Positions 21,301-28,862 of a stretch of 64,000 nucleotides of DNA are shown piece after piece. This DNA comes from Elusimicrobiota bacterium (GTDB lineage Bacteria; Elusimicrobiota; Elusimicrobia; UBA1565; JACRDR01), in assembly GCA_016194745.1 (NCBI GenBank), contig JACQBA010000020.1, positions 61,373 to 125,372 of the forward strand, written 5' to 3'. The translations under genes and the position numbers were made by a program. Within the stretch, counting starts at the first letter, position 1; each line of letters begins with the position of its first letter. The notes beneath the pieces are model-generated. The model had not been told where the DNA came from. It did no database searches and worked only from the letters and a program-made list of their open reading frames with translations.

Positions 21301-21534
21301 TCGGGGGCCCTGCAGCACGGGGTCCTCACCTACGCGGCCATCGAGGCGCTGTCGGGAAAGGCCGATGCCGACAAGGACAACTCGGTGAGCGCGCAGGAGC
21401 TCGTGCGCTACGTGCGCTGGCGCGTCCCCGCGATCGGAGACGAGCTCTCGCGCGCCTCGGGAAAACCGATGGGACAGATGCCGGACATCGAGGCCATCGG
21501 CGCGGATTTCGCCCTCCTCCCCAGCGCGCCTTGA
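18301..21534 (+). CDS. Secreted WD40-repeat caspase-like protease
   Basis: 1077 residues. A signal peptide (VNSLLLAFLVVPALAAA) leads into WD40 repeats spanning roughly residues 25-640 (for example LVLSPDGKLLASAGDDGKVR then LW). A conserved connector beginning SWAVLAPDGRFDGD follows, then an Ig-like segment (VDEIRLYNNGRRV) and a caspase/metacaspase domain (about 830-1060). The His-Cys dyad is His910 in MLSAHGG and Cys957 in FIDACHSGG. Near the end, DADKDNSVSAQE fits an EF-hand-like calcium loop. The GTG at 18301 is fixed by its promoter and binding site; upstream in-frame codons overlap the BON gene. It should act outside the cytoplasm; substrate unknown. Confidence 0.9.
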   Translation: MNSLLLAFLVVPALAAAEPARLSLQLGHGQSVSAVSLSEDGRFLMTFGEDKTNILWDADTGAELRRYGNMPCYPNAGLLLKAKDLFIMAGRSCAGRIAVYQLSTGKQLAYVPAHTGYINRLVLSPDGKLLASAGDDGKVRLWSVGTWTPVRTFSRGDNTMSVAFSKDGALLAAVGGYFSHREGSDYSIRVWEVKTGKERAKFESRIKVDDAAFLPDGRLVTVASRGMYVGPNRYMVSDGGVWYWDIAAGTRTYAAPLAREFEHKYIAALPGGRFLTSSEPIVATKDGGEAFTSSGSPEISEWDPAQPSTSTYRIKDRSIVTSVGIDFKRNGVNHHNGLVNWDHAARRWTLGKGGGVKLVFAPSIQPATDVEVSPLGDRIVSAHHDGAIRFWSFDAAELMRSSASAHIGSASSMRFDPTGRHLVTTGYDNQVLDWDIASVSIKAAHSGKGGTGAAIDSAGARIYAAGADEVLELDAATKAVLRTWKLPTDPQVAGSSSDLLFIEEAGLLAVALPKGDVQLIDVRSGNMRERLKNEGWWSSLAYDPKNGVLAASGKKTITLWELASGKKLRTFQAAEASGMAFSPDGRRIYTAGNLEDALNEWDVATGKHVRRFGSLGGRPALAKVAVFPKGDWLITGSNDGALRLWDARTGTLVAQLYGMNDSWAVLAPDGRFDGDALARKRMHLVRGFAAYPLDAYMDRYFTPGLLEQILSRKAAGKARASSFSLKPPPTSTIAGAADGALLDQDELRVTVSASDQGGGVDEIRLYNNGRRVSAAGSAAGPAATFTVTLARGKNELEAVSFSKDRVQGQTARLTVRRQVAPGVSGAAKLFAAGAGIGAFANSSVQPLRFPPSDAKDIVALLGTKGGAYYSDIKAFTKIDAEATKAGVLLMFQSLEQSSVDDTVVIMLSAHGGLKDGEWLFIPHDWRGDRQTGLSARELAAALAKIPAQHVVLFIDACHSGGALASFGEMQASLRGATARLSRDLGLYVIAASQKEQVAQESGALQHGVLTYAAIEALSGKADADKDNSVSAQELVRYVRWRVPAIGDELSRASGKPMGQMPDIEAIGADFALLPSAP

Positions 21535-21541
21535 TTCTTCG

Positions 21542-21547
21542 TATAAT
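21542..21547 (+). promoter_or_regulatory. -10 box TATAAT, leaderless geometry
   Basis: Consensus TATAAT ends six bases before the GTG at 21554, predicting a leaderless transcript for the RdgB-TPR/THEP1/murC/ksgA operon. It lies only 8 bases after the caspase stop. Confidence 0.7.
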
Positions 21548-21553
21548 TCACGG

Positions 21554-23878
21554 GTGATACGCCTGCTTCTGGCGACGAACAACGGTCACAAGGTGGCCGA
21601 GATCAGCGCGGTGATGCCTGATCTCCCGATTCGATTGGCGACCTACGAGGAGTTCCCGTCGATCCCCGAGCCCGTCGAAGACGGCGATACGCTGGAGGCG
21701 AACGCGATCAAGAAGGCGGTCCACGCGGCAACGCTGTCCGGGCTATGGGCTCTGGCCGACGACACGGGGCTCGAGGTCGACGCCTTAAACGGGGCGCCCG
21801 GCGTCATCACCGCGCGCTACGCGGGCGAGGGCTGCAGCTACGCCGACAACAACCGGCTCCTCCTTCGGAACCTCCAGGGCGTCGCGCCCGACAAGCGTAA
21901 GGCGGTGTTCCGCACGGTCATGGCCCTCTCGTCGCCCGACGGCAGGACCACGCTGGAAGAGGGCCGCCTCGCCGGCTCGATCGCCGAGACGGCGCGCGGC
22001 GAGCAAGGGTTCGGCTACGATCCCATCTTTCTGCTGCCGCAGGGCAAGACGCTCGCCGAACTGACGATGGAGGAGAAGGGCCGCCTCAGCCACCGCGCGG
22101 CGGCGCTGCGGAACATGCGGCCGCATCTCGCGCGCCTCGCCGCTTCCGCGCTCGCGCTTGTCCTCCTCGCGCTCGCCCCGGCGCGCGCGGCCAAGACCGA
22201 GGCCGCGCCGCAGACCGTCTACGACCAGCTCATGCAGTCGCAGTCCCGCAAGCAGATGTATCTCGGGTCGCAGTACATGGAATTTCAGCAGTACGACAAG
22301 GCGGTCCAGGAATTCTCCAAGGCCGTCATCGCCTCGCCCAAGGACGCGAACGCGCACATCATGCTCGGCGCGGCGCTCTACTGGTCGGGCAACGTGCCGC
22401 GCGCGCAAGACGAGTTCCGCGAGGCGCTGCGCCTCGACCCCGAGAACGCGCAAGGGCACCTCATGATGGGCATCGCCTACGCATGGAACCAGGACAACCA
22501 GGCCGCGTACGCCGAGTTCAAAGAAGCGGCCAAGCGCGCGCCGGAGCGTCCCGACATCCAGATGGACCTGGGCTCGATGGAGGAGACCTTCGGGCAGACG
22601 CAGGACGCGCTCGAGCATTTCCGCAAGGCGGCGATCCTCGACCCGAAGAGCCCGCTCTATCATTACCAGCTCGGCACGCTCTACCGTCGCCTCGAGCGCT
22701 ACGAGGACGCGGCCGAATCGCTCAGACGCGCGCTCAAAGAGATGTCCGAGTTCGAGGACGCCATGCTCGAGCTCGGCGCCGTTTACGAGAGGATGGGCAA
22801 GAATTCGGATGCCGAGGACATGTTCAAGCGCGCGGTCAAGCTCAAGCCGATGGACTCGGTGGCGCGACTCAGGCTAGGGCGCATCCTCGTCGCCGGCGGG
22901 CGCGCGGACAAGGCGCGCGACGTCTACCGCGACGCGTTCCATCTGACTCCGGCCGACGCCTCCGGAGGCTTGGCCTTGAGCGTCTCCTTCGGCGGCAAGC
23001 CTCAGGCCGGGTCCGGCCCCGGCCCGTCGCCCGCGACGCCTCCGCCGCCCGACGCCAACGATCCCCTGAGCGTCCTCGGACGGAACTTGGACCGCATCCC
23101 GCTCGACCAGGACGCGGAACTCTCGGTCAACCTCGCGGTCCTGCCGCGCCCAAAGCTCGTCAAAAGCGAGACCGCCGAGGGCTCCTCCGGGCTCAAGCGC
23201 GCGCTCGAGAAGGCGGGCAAGCCGGCGGAGGGCGCGATGGCCGTCAAGCGCGACTTCCGCTTGAACGCCTCCAAGCCCGAGCAGCGGCGCGAGCAGATCA
23301 AGAAGATCATGGAGGACCTGCGCTCCGTCCTCGCCAAGGCGCCGCCGGACGCCGAGGTGCGCATGGGGATGAACCTGAATTTCGTCAAGCCCGCGATGCC
23401 GGTGCCCGATTCGACGACGCCCGCCTCCGAGCAGCCGAAGGCGACCTATCAGCCGCGCAAGGTCGGCAACGATCTCAAGCTCTGGGTCGTGGGCACGGGC
23501 TGGACCGTGCTCGTGCAGGAAGTCCTGCCCGAGACGGGAGCCGCGCCCGCGCATCCCGACTTGGCGGAGTGGTGGCTGACGGACGGCCTCGCCTACGCCG
23601 CGCTCGGGGAGTCGAAGGCCGCGCTCGACGCCTTCAATCGGGCGTTGGCCCGCGAGCCCAAGGACGAGATCGGGCTCCTCGGGCGCGCCGTCGCCTTCGT
23701 CGAGATGGGGCGCGAGGAGGAGGCGATGGAAGCCTACCGCCAAGTGCTCAAGCACCATCCCAAGAACAAGAGCGCCAAGGACGGCCTCGCCTGGCTCATG
23801 CGCGGCCCCGTGGGCGTACGACACGACCAGCCCAGCGGGGCCGGGCCCGCGTCCCCGCCCGGCCCCGCCTCGAAGTGA
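21554..23878 (+). CDS. RdgB/HAM1 pyrophosphatase fused to a secreted-type TPR protein
   Basis: 774 residues in one frame. Residues 1 to about 195 are a full dITP/XTP pyrophosphatase: LLATNNGHKVAEI, SGLWALADDTGLEVDAL, TARYAGEG, GEQGFGYDPIF and LSHRAAAL. It removes non-canonical purine triphosphates. From Met188 the sequence is a signal peptide or anchor (MRPHLARLAASALALVLLAL), then about seven TPR units (235-480), a Pro-rich linker, an unknown domain and two more TPRs (about 680-750). RdgB ends where the signal begins, so Met188 (ATG 22115) may also start a separate exported TPR protein. The full product would be membrane anchored with its enzyme inside. Confidence 0.85.
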   Translation: MIRLLLATNNGHKVAEISAVMPDLPIRLATYEEFPSIPEPVEDGDTLEANAIKKAVHAATLSGLWALADDTGLEVDALNGAPGVITARYAGEGCSYADNNRLLLRNLQGVAPDKRKAVFRTVMALSSPDGRTTLEEGRLAGSIAETARGEQGFGYDPIFLLPQGKTLAELTMEEKGRLSHRAAALRNMRPHLARLAASALALVLLALAPARAAKTEAAPQTVYDQLMQSQSRKQMYLGSQYMEFQQYDKAVQEFSKAVIASPKDANAHIMLGAALYWSGNVPRAQDEFREALRLDPENAQGHLMMGIAYAWNQDNQAAYAEFKEAAKRAPERPDIQMDLGSMEETFGQTQDALEHFRKAAILDPKSPLYHYQLGTLYRRLERYEDAAESLRRALKEMSEFEDAMLELGAVYERMGKNSDAEDMFKRAVKLKPMDSVARLRLGRILVAGGRADKARDVYRDAFHLTPADASGGLALSVSFGGKPQAGSGPGPSPATPPPPDANDPLSVLGRNLDRIPLDQDAELSVNLAVLPRPKLVKSETAEGSSGLKRALEKAGKPAEGAMAVKRDFRLNASKPEQRREQIKKIMEDLRSVLAKAPPDAEVRMGMNLNFVKPAMPVPDSTTPASEQPKATYQPRKVGNDLKLWVVGTGWTVLVQEVLPETGAAPAHPDLAEWWLTDGLAYAALGESKAALDAFNRALAREPKDEIGLLGRAVAFVEMGREEEAMEAYRQVLKHHPKNKSAKDGLAWLMRGPVGVRHDQPSGAGPASPPGPASK

Positions 23879-24417
23879 TCGGGCGCGGCGCGAAGAACCT
23901 GATCGTCTCGGGCACTCCCGGGGTGGGGAAGACGAGCCTGCTCAAGGAGTGCCTCTCCCCGTACCGCGACGTCGCGGGCGGCTTCTACACCGAGCAGATC
24001 CTCGAGGGCGGAAAGAGGATGGGATTTCGCGTCGTATCCTTGTCGGGGGAGAGCAAGGTCCTGGCGTCGAAGGCCATGGCGTCGAGCGTGCGATTGAACA
24101 AGTACGGGATCGACTTGGCCGCGCTCGACGGTCTCGCCGTGCCGGCCATCGAGGCGGCGGGCGCGGGCGGACGCATCGTGGTCATCGACGAGATCGGCGC
24201 GATGGAGGCGTTCTCGGAGCGCTTTCGCACCGCCGCCCTGGCGTGCCTCCAAGGGGCGCCCCGGGTCCTCGCCACGATCCGCCACGGCGCGCATGACTTC
24301 TCCGACGCGGTGAAGCGCTTGGACGACACCCGCCTCCTCGAGCTCGACCGCTCCAACTATCACGCCGTGAAGAAGGAGGTGGACGCGTGGCTGAAAAGCG
24401 CGGCGCGGGTCTCCTAG
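23875..24417 (+). CDS. THEP1-type nucleoside-triphosphatase
   Basis: 180 residues. Walker A is GTPGVGKTS (13-21) and Walker B is VVIDEIGAME (about 102-111); GGFYTEQILEGGKRMGF is the family's typical second block. THEP1 proteins hydrolyse NTPs slowly in vitro and their cellular role is unsettled. The GTG start overlaps the TPR gene stop (GTGA), and its own end overlaps murC by 31 bases. The position between a nucleotide-cleaning domain and murC makes co-expression with nucleotide and cell-wall enzymes certain, function less so. Confidence 0.88.
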   Translation: MIGRGAKNLIVSGTPGVGKTSLLKECLSPYRDVAGGFYTEQILEGGKRMGFRVVSLSGESKVLASKAMASSVRLNKYGIDLAALDGLAVPAIEAAGAGGRIVVIDEIGAMEAFSERFRTAALACLQGAPRVLATIRHGAHDFSDAVKRLDDTRLLELDRSNYHAVKKEVDAWLKSAARVS

Positions 24418-25799
24418 GCGCCAAGTCCGGACGCCTGCACTTCGTCGGCATCGGCGGAATCGGCATGAGCGGGATCGCGGAGGTGCTGCTCAACTTGGGC
24501 TACAAGGTCTCCGGCTCGGACGTGAAGCTCACCGAGCTGACCGCCCGGCTCCAGCGCGCCGGCGCGGTCGTGCGCGAGGGCCACAAGGCGTCGCACGTCG
24601 CCGGCGCGTCGGTCGTCGTGGTCAGCACCGCGGTGCGGCCGGACAACCCCGAGGTGCGAGAAGCCCAGCGGCGGAAGGTCCCCGTCATTCACCGCGCCGC
24701 CATGCTCGCCGAGCTCGCGGGCTTGAAGAAAACGGTCACCATCTCGGGCTCGCACGGCAAGACGACCACGACCTCGATGGTCGCCATGGCTCTGCGCGCG
24801 GCCGGGGCCGATCCGACGATCATCGTGGGCGGGCAGCTCAAGAACCTCGGCGCGAACGCGACGCTCGGCGAGGGGCCGTACCTCGTCGCGGAAGCGGACG
24901 AATCGGACGGGTCCTTCCTGTTCCTGCGCCCGCGCGTCGCCGTGGCGACGAACGTCGACAACGATCATCTTGACCACTACAAGACGATGCGGCGGCTCAA
25001 GGACGCGTTCGTGCGGCACTTAAACAGCGTCCCCGAAGACGGCGCCGCGGTCGTCTGCGTCGACGATCCGAACCTCGCGTCCCTGCGCCCGCAGCTCGAG
25101 CGCACCGTGATCACCTACGGGTTGGGTCGCGCCGCCGATTGGCGCGCGCGAAACGTCCGCATGTCCGCCGAGGGTTCCAAGTTCGAGGTGTGGCGGCGCG
25201 GCCGCAAGATCGCCCGGGCGTCCTTGCGCGTCGCGGGGCGCCACAACGTGCTCAACGCCTTGGGAGCCATCGCCGCCGCGGACGCGATGGGATTTCCTCC
25301 CGCGCGCGTGCTCACAGGATTGGCCGCGTTCCGGGGCGTCGGCCGCCGGATGGAGCTCTTGGGCGAGGCGTCGGGCGTCACGTTCCTCGATGACTACGGC
25401 CACCACCCGACCGAGATCCGCGCGACCTTGGACGCCGTCGCCTCGCTTCATTGCGCAAGCGGCAAGCGCCGACTCATCGCCCTCTTCCAGCCGCACCGCT
25501 TCAGCCGTACGAAGCTCCTGCGGAAGGAGTTCGGCCCGGCGTTCAAGCGCGCCGACGCGGTGTATGTGACGGAAGTTTACGCGGCCGGAGAGAAGCCCAT
25601 CGCCGGCGTGAGCTCGGAGCTCATCTTGAGGTCTCTGCGCCGCGCCGGAGTCGAGGGCCGCCCCTTCACGCGCGCCGTCGACATGATCCGCGACCTGCGT
25701 CCCGGCGATCTCGTCCTCACCATCGGCGCCGGCGACGTCTGGAAGATCGGCGAGGACCTCCGCCGGAGACTCAAAGAGAACGCGATCGGCGGCTACTGA
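24387..25799 (+). CDS. murC: UDP-N-acetylmuramate--L-alanine ligase
   Basis: 470 residues, the usual length. It adds L-alanine to UDP-MurNAc, the first peptide step of peptidoglycan. Seen are HFVGIGGIGMSGIAEVL, the ATP loop SGSHGKTTTT (about 120-129), EADESDGSF, NVDNDHLDHY and DDYGHHPTEI. The GTG start is strongly supported by AAGGAGGT at 24373-24380, six bases upstream, even though it lies inside the THEP1 gene. Its TGA overlaps the ksgA ATG by one base. No other mur genes follow, so it is detached from a standard dcw cluster. Confidence 0.97.
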   Translation: MAEKRGAGLLGAKSGRLHFVGIGGIGMSGIAEVLLNLGYKVSGSDVKLTELTARLQRAGAVVREGHKASHVAGASVVVVSTAVRPDNPEVREAQRRKVPVIHRAAMLAELAGLKKTVTISGSHGKTTTTSMVAMALRAAGADPTIIVGGQLKNLGANATLGEGPYLVAEADESDGSFLFLRPRVAVATNVDNDHLDHYKTMRRLKDAFVRHLNSVPEDGAAVVCVDDPNLASLRPQLERTVITYGLGRAADWRARNVRMSAEGSKFEVWRRGRKIARASLRVAGRHNVLNALGAIAAADAMGFPPARVLTGLAAFRGVGRRMELLGEASGVTFLDDYGHHPTEIRATLDAVASLHCASGKRRLIALFQPHRFSRTKLLRKEFGPAFKRADAVYVTEVYAAGEKPIAGVSSELILRSLRRAGVEGRPFTRAVDMIRDLRPGDLVLTIGAGDVWKIGEDLRRRLKENAIGGY

Positions 25800-26575
25800 T
25801 GGGCGCTAGGCTCGGGCAGCACTTCTTGAAGCGGGAAGACGTCGCCGACTCGATCGTCGCGGCGGCGGGGCTCTCGCCCGGAAAAAACGTGGTCGAGATC
25901 GGGCCCGGCCCGGGCATCCTGACGGGCCGCCTCCTCGCGACGGGCGCCGGCGTCACCGCGATCGAGTACGACGAGCGGCTCTTCGAGCCTTTGGCTGCGC
26001 GCTATAAAGACGAGCTGCGGCTCAAGATGATCCGCTCAGATTTCCTGGAACTGGACCTCGACACGCTTCCCAAGCCGTGCTCTTTCGTGGCCAACCTGCC
26101 CTACGCGGTCGCGACGCCGATCCTGCAGCGCATCCTCGCCTGGCAGCATTGGGACCGCGCGGTCCTCATGTTCCAGAAGGAGGTCGCCTTGCGCATCGTC
26201 GCCGAGCACGGCTCGCGCAAGTACGGGATATTGAGCGTGAGCGTGGCGCTGCACGCCAAGGCGCGGCTCGTCTGCGACGTCTCGCGCGAGTGCTTCGCGC
26301 CGCGGCCGGACGTCGAGTCGGCGGTCGTGCGCGTCGACCGGAGCCCGGCGGCGCTGCCGCAAGGCGTAGACGCGGAGCAGGTGCTGCGCGTCGTGAAAGC
26401 CGCCTTCGGCCAGCGGCGCAAGCAGGCGGCCAACGCAATCTCGCACGCGCTCGGGATCACGCGCGTCGAAGCGGAGAAGGCCCTCGGGCGGGCGGACGTG
26501 GCGCCGCTCGCGCGCGCGGAAGAGATTTCTCTGGAAGGCTTCGTCGGGATCGCGTCCGCTCTCGCGGCGCCTTAG
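25799..26575 (+). CDS. ksgA: 16S rRNA dimethyladenosine transferase
   Basis: 258 residues. It dimethylates two adjacent adenines near the 3' end of 16S rRNA. Seen are GQHFLKRED, the SAM motif VVEIGPGPGILTGRLL, acidic IEYD and the catalytic NLPY (99-102), with FAPRPDVESAV and the C-terminal helical domain containing FGQRRK. It is coupled to murC by TGATG. The stop overlaps the stop of the convergent hydrolase gene by four bases (TTAG), leaving no room for a terminator. Confidence 0.97.
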   Translation: MGARLGQHFLKREDVADSIVAAAGLSPGKNVVEIGPGPGILTGRLLATGAGVTAIEYDERLFEPLAARYKDELRLKMIRSDFLELDLDTLPKPCSFVANLPYAVATPILQRILAWQHWDRAVLMFQKEVALRIVAEHGSRKYGILSVSVALHAKARLVCDVSRECFAPRPDVESAVVRVDRSPAALPQGVDAEQVLRVVKAAFGQRRKQAANAISHALGITRVEAEKALGRADVAPLARAEEISLEGFVGIASALAAP

Positions 26576-27768
26576 CGTCCGGAGCGGAGGGTCCGCGCCG
26601 CGGCCCATTGAGCCGCAGCGTCCAATACGCCCGGATCGATCGGCCCGCCGGTCGCGGCGCGGCTCCCCGGCCTTGGGGGAGAGAATAGGTGGCCAAGTCC
26701 GGGGTAGACGCGGACCGTCGCGTCCGGATGCCGCGAGTCGCGCAGCGCTTTCTGCAGCAGGCGCGCCTCGCTCGGCGGGGTGTTCTCGTCTTCTCCGCCT
26801 TGCATGATCAGGATCGGGCCGCGGTAGCGCGGGAGCGCGGCGACGTTGGGCTCGAGCGCCATGTGGCTCTTGTACCATGCGGTCGCGCTGTACTCCGCAT
26901 GGCTGTTCGCGTAGCGCTCTTCGAGTGCCTCCCCGATGCTCTCGATGGAGGCGCGGCCGACTTTCTCCTTGTCCTGGCTCAGGTACAGGAGGTACAGGAG
27001 CAAGGATGCCCGCGCTTCGTCCTCCGAGATGAACCCGTCCTTGTCGACGTCGTAGACGTCGCGGATCATGCTGAGCGGCCGCTCGATCGCCTGGTAGCGG
27101 CCGAGGGACTCGAGCGTGCTGGCCATGGCGCCCAGCAGGATCATGCCGTCGATGCGCTCTCGCTCGGCTACCATCGGGGCCAGCCGCGTGCCCTCGCTGT
27201 GCCCGACTAGGATAACGCGCCGGCGAGCGGAGGCGCCTTGGCGGAGCGAGCGCACCGCCGCGGCCGCGTCCTCCGCGAGCGTGCCGATCGCAAGGTTCTC
27301 GACGGGCCCGTCGCTCAGGATCGGCTCCTCTTTCTCCGCGTCCCAGCCGGCCACGCCGCGCTTGCTGTAGCGCAAGACGACGAAGCCCCGGCGGACGAAC
27401 GCGTCGCTCACGTCCTTGTAGAGCTTGGCGGGCTTGTTGTCGACCGTTTGGTGCGAGGGCGCGTCGCCGTCCATCGTGTTCGCGCCGGAGCCCGCGAGGA
27501 GGACGATCGCGGGCGTCGTCGGCCCGGCGTTGGGCGGCGCGGCGAGCGTTCCCGTCAGCGCCGGGCGGCCCGCGACTGGAATCTCGACGTTCGGCTCGAA
27601 CGCGGGAGGGGTAGGCCGGCGGCCGATCGTGCTCGCGGCGCGGACGGCCTCGAAGCGCGGGAGAGCGTCCGCCGAGAAGCGGAGGGACTCCGGCGTCTGC
27701 GCCCCGGCGGACGCGCAAATGAATGCGGAGGCGAGGCTCGCGAGGAGTCCGCGTGGATGCGGCATCAT
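26572..27768 (-). CDS. Secreted alpha/beta hydrolase with an inserted EF-hand loop
   Basis: 398 residues. Signal peptide (MMPHPRGLLASLASAFICASAGA) then an alpha/beta-hydrolase: oxyanion region VLLAGSGANTMDGD, nucleophile GHSEG, acid in MQGGEDENTP and His in YPGLGHLF. The family resembles bacterial esterases/dienelactone-hydrolase relatives. Between nucleophile and acid, DVDKDGFISEDEA is a canonical calcium-binding EF-hand loop within the helical cap. An in-frame ATG at 27765 is an alternative start. CATACT at 27776-27781 lies seven bases upstream on the minus strand. It is divergent from the gene at 27876. Confidence 0.85.
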   Translation of the reverse strand: MMPHPRGLLASLASAFICASAGAQTPESLRFSADALPRFEAVRAASTIGRRPTPPAFEPNVEIPVAGRPALTGTLAAPPNAGPTTPAIVLLAGSGANTMDGDAPSHQTVDNKPAKLYKDVSDAFVRRGFVVLRYSKRGVAGWDAEKEEPILSDGPVENLAIGTLAEDAAAAVRSLRQGASARRRVILVGHSEGTRLAPMVAERERIDGMILLGAMASTLESLGRYQAIERPLSMIRDVYDVDKDGFISEDEARASLLLYLLYLSQDKEKVGRASIESIGEALEERYANSHAEYSATAWYKSHMALEPNVAALPRYRGPILIMQGGEDENTPPSEARLLQKALRDSRHPDATVRVYPGLGHLFSPPRPGSRAATGGPIDPGVLDAAAQWAAARTLRSGR

Positions 27769-27861
27769 CGTCCTAAGTATGGCGGCGCGGAGGGCCTCCG
27801 TTCAGGGCGAAACGACCCACCGGGGCGCCGCCATTGGGCCCACCCACCGATGGGCCTTTGA

Positions 27862-27867
27862 TATAAT
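27862..27867 (+). promoter_or_regulatory. -10 box TATAAT, near-leaderless
   Basis: Consensus TATAAT ends eight bases before ATG 27876. A small inverted repeat GGCCCA/TGGGCC (27837-27842 and 27851-27856) lies over the expected -35 region and could be an operator. Confidence 0.6.
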
Positions 27868-27875
27868 CGCGAACC

Positions 27876-28862
27876 ATGACGACTCGAGGCCTTCGGCGCG
27901 TCGTCGCGCCCCTGAGCGCCGCCGCGCTGCTGTGCGGGGCCCGTCCCGCGGCCGCGCAGCAATGCGAGGTCCGCGCGTCGATGCCCGCGGAGCAGGCGGC
28001 CCGGCTCGACGCGGCCGCGCGCCTCGTCTTCGACCAGGCAAAGCGGGGGGACGTCGAGGCGATCCGCGCCAACGCGTCCGCGGGCCTCAAGGAGCGCTTC
28101 GAGGCAGTCGCCGGCGCCGTGCGCGAGGGCAAGGACGCGCTCGCCAAGGCGTCCTACTCGCCCAAGGCACTTTACGTCCTCAGCGCCAAGGCGAACGGAG
28201 ACGCGGAAGGGCGCATCACGTGCGGCGCCAAGGGCAAGGATTTCGAGGCCGAGTTCTTCCTGCCAGGCCTGCCCGAGGGCAAGCACGCGATCGCCATCGC
28301 CGACCTCTCGACGCTGTCCATGACCGCTTTGTTCCAGAACGACGCGGGCTGGCGTTTGTCGGGGCTCTATCTCAGGCCGCGCTCCGCCCGCGGGCACGAT
28401 GCCGAGTGGTTCTTGAAGAAGGCGCGCGCGTACGCCGGGGCCAAGAAGAGCTTGAGCGCGTGGTTTTACTTCGTGATCGCCTGGGACCTTTCCGCGCCCG
28501 TCCCCTTCATGGACTCCAAGGAGCTGACCCGCATCGCGACCGAAGCGTCCAAGACGCGGCCCGCCGATCTGCCGGCGCCCGGCAAGCCCGTCGCGATGAC
28601 CGCCAACGGCGTCCGCTTCAAAGTCGTCGAGATGACGGCGACGCGGGCGAAGGACGGCCTGTATTGGGTTGTCCGCTACCTTGTGCCGAGCGTGGACGCC
28701 CTGCCCGCGATCCTCGCCGACTCGCGCGCGCTGGCGGACGAGCTTCTGCGCCGCCATCCGGACGCGTCGGACGCGTTCGACGTCCTCGCGATTCACGCGA
28801 TCGACGGCAAAGGCGGCGACGTCTCCTTGCCCATCCCCCTCAAGGGAGCCGCGTCGCGGTGA
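27876..28862 (+). CDS. Secreted protein of unknown function
   Basis: 328 residues with an arginine-rich signal peptide (MTTRGLRRVVAPLSAAALLC...). The mature protein has a helical first half (for example AARLVFDQAKRGDVEAIRAN) and a beta-containing second half, and starts with a Cys close to the cleavage site plus another in GRITCGA. No family is recognised. GTGA overlap with the glycosyltransferase start shows it is co-translated with it, so a role in surface polysaccharide or envelope is possible but unproven. Confidence 0.7.
   Translation: MTTRGLRRVVAPLSAAALLCGARPAAAQQCEVRASMPAEQAARLDAAARLVFDQAKRGDVEAIRANASAGLKERFEAVAGAVREGKDALAKASYSPKALYVLSAKANGDAEGRITCGAKGKDFEAEFFLPGLPEGKHAIAIADLSTLSMTALFQNDAGWRLSGLYLRPRSARGHDAEWFLKKARAYAGAKKSLSAWFYFVIAWDLSAPVPFMDSKELTRIATEASKTRPADLPAPGKPVAMTANGVRFKVVEMTATRAKDGLYWVVRYLVPSVDALPAILADSRALADELLRRHPDASDAFDVLAIHAIDGKGGDVSLPIPLKGAASR

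Noticed and set aside
19441..21582. 713-codon open frame antisense to the caspase gene
   Set aside because: Mirror of codon bias; no start signals and no recognisable domain.
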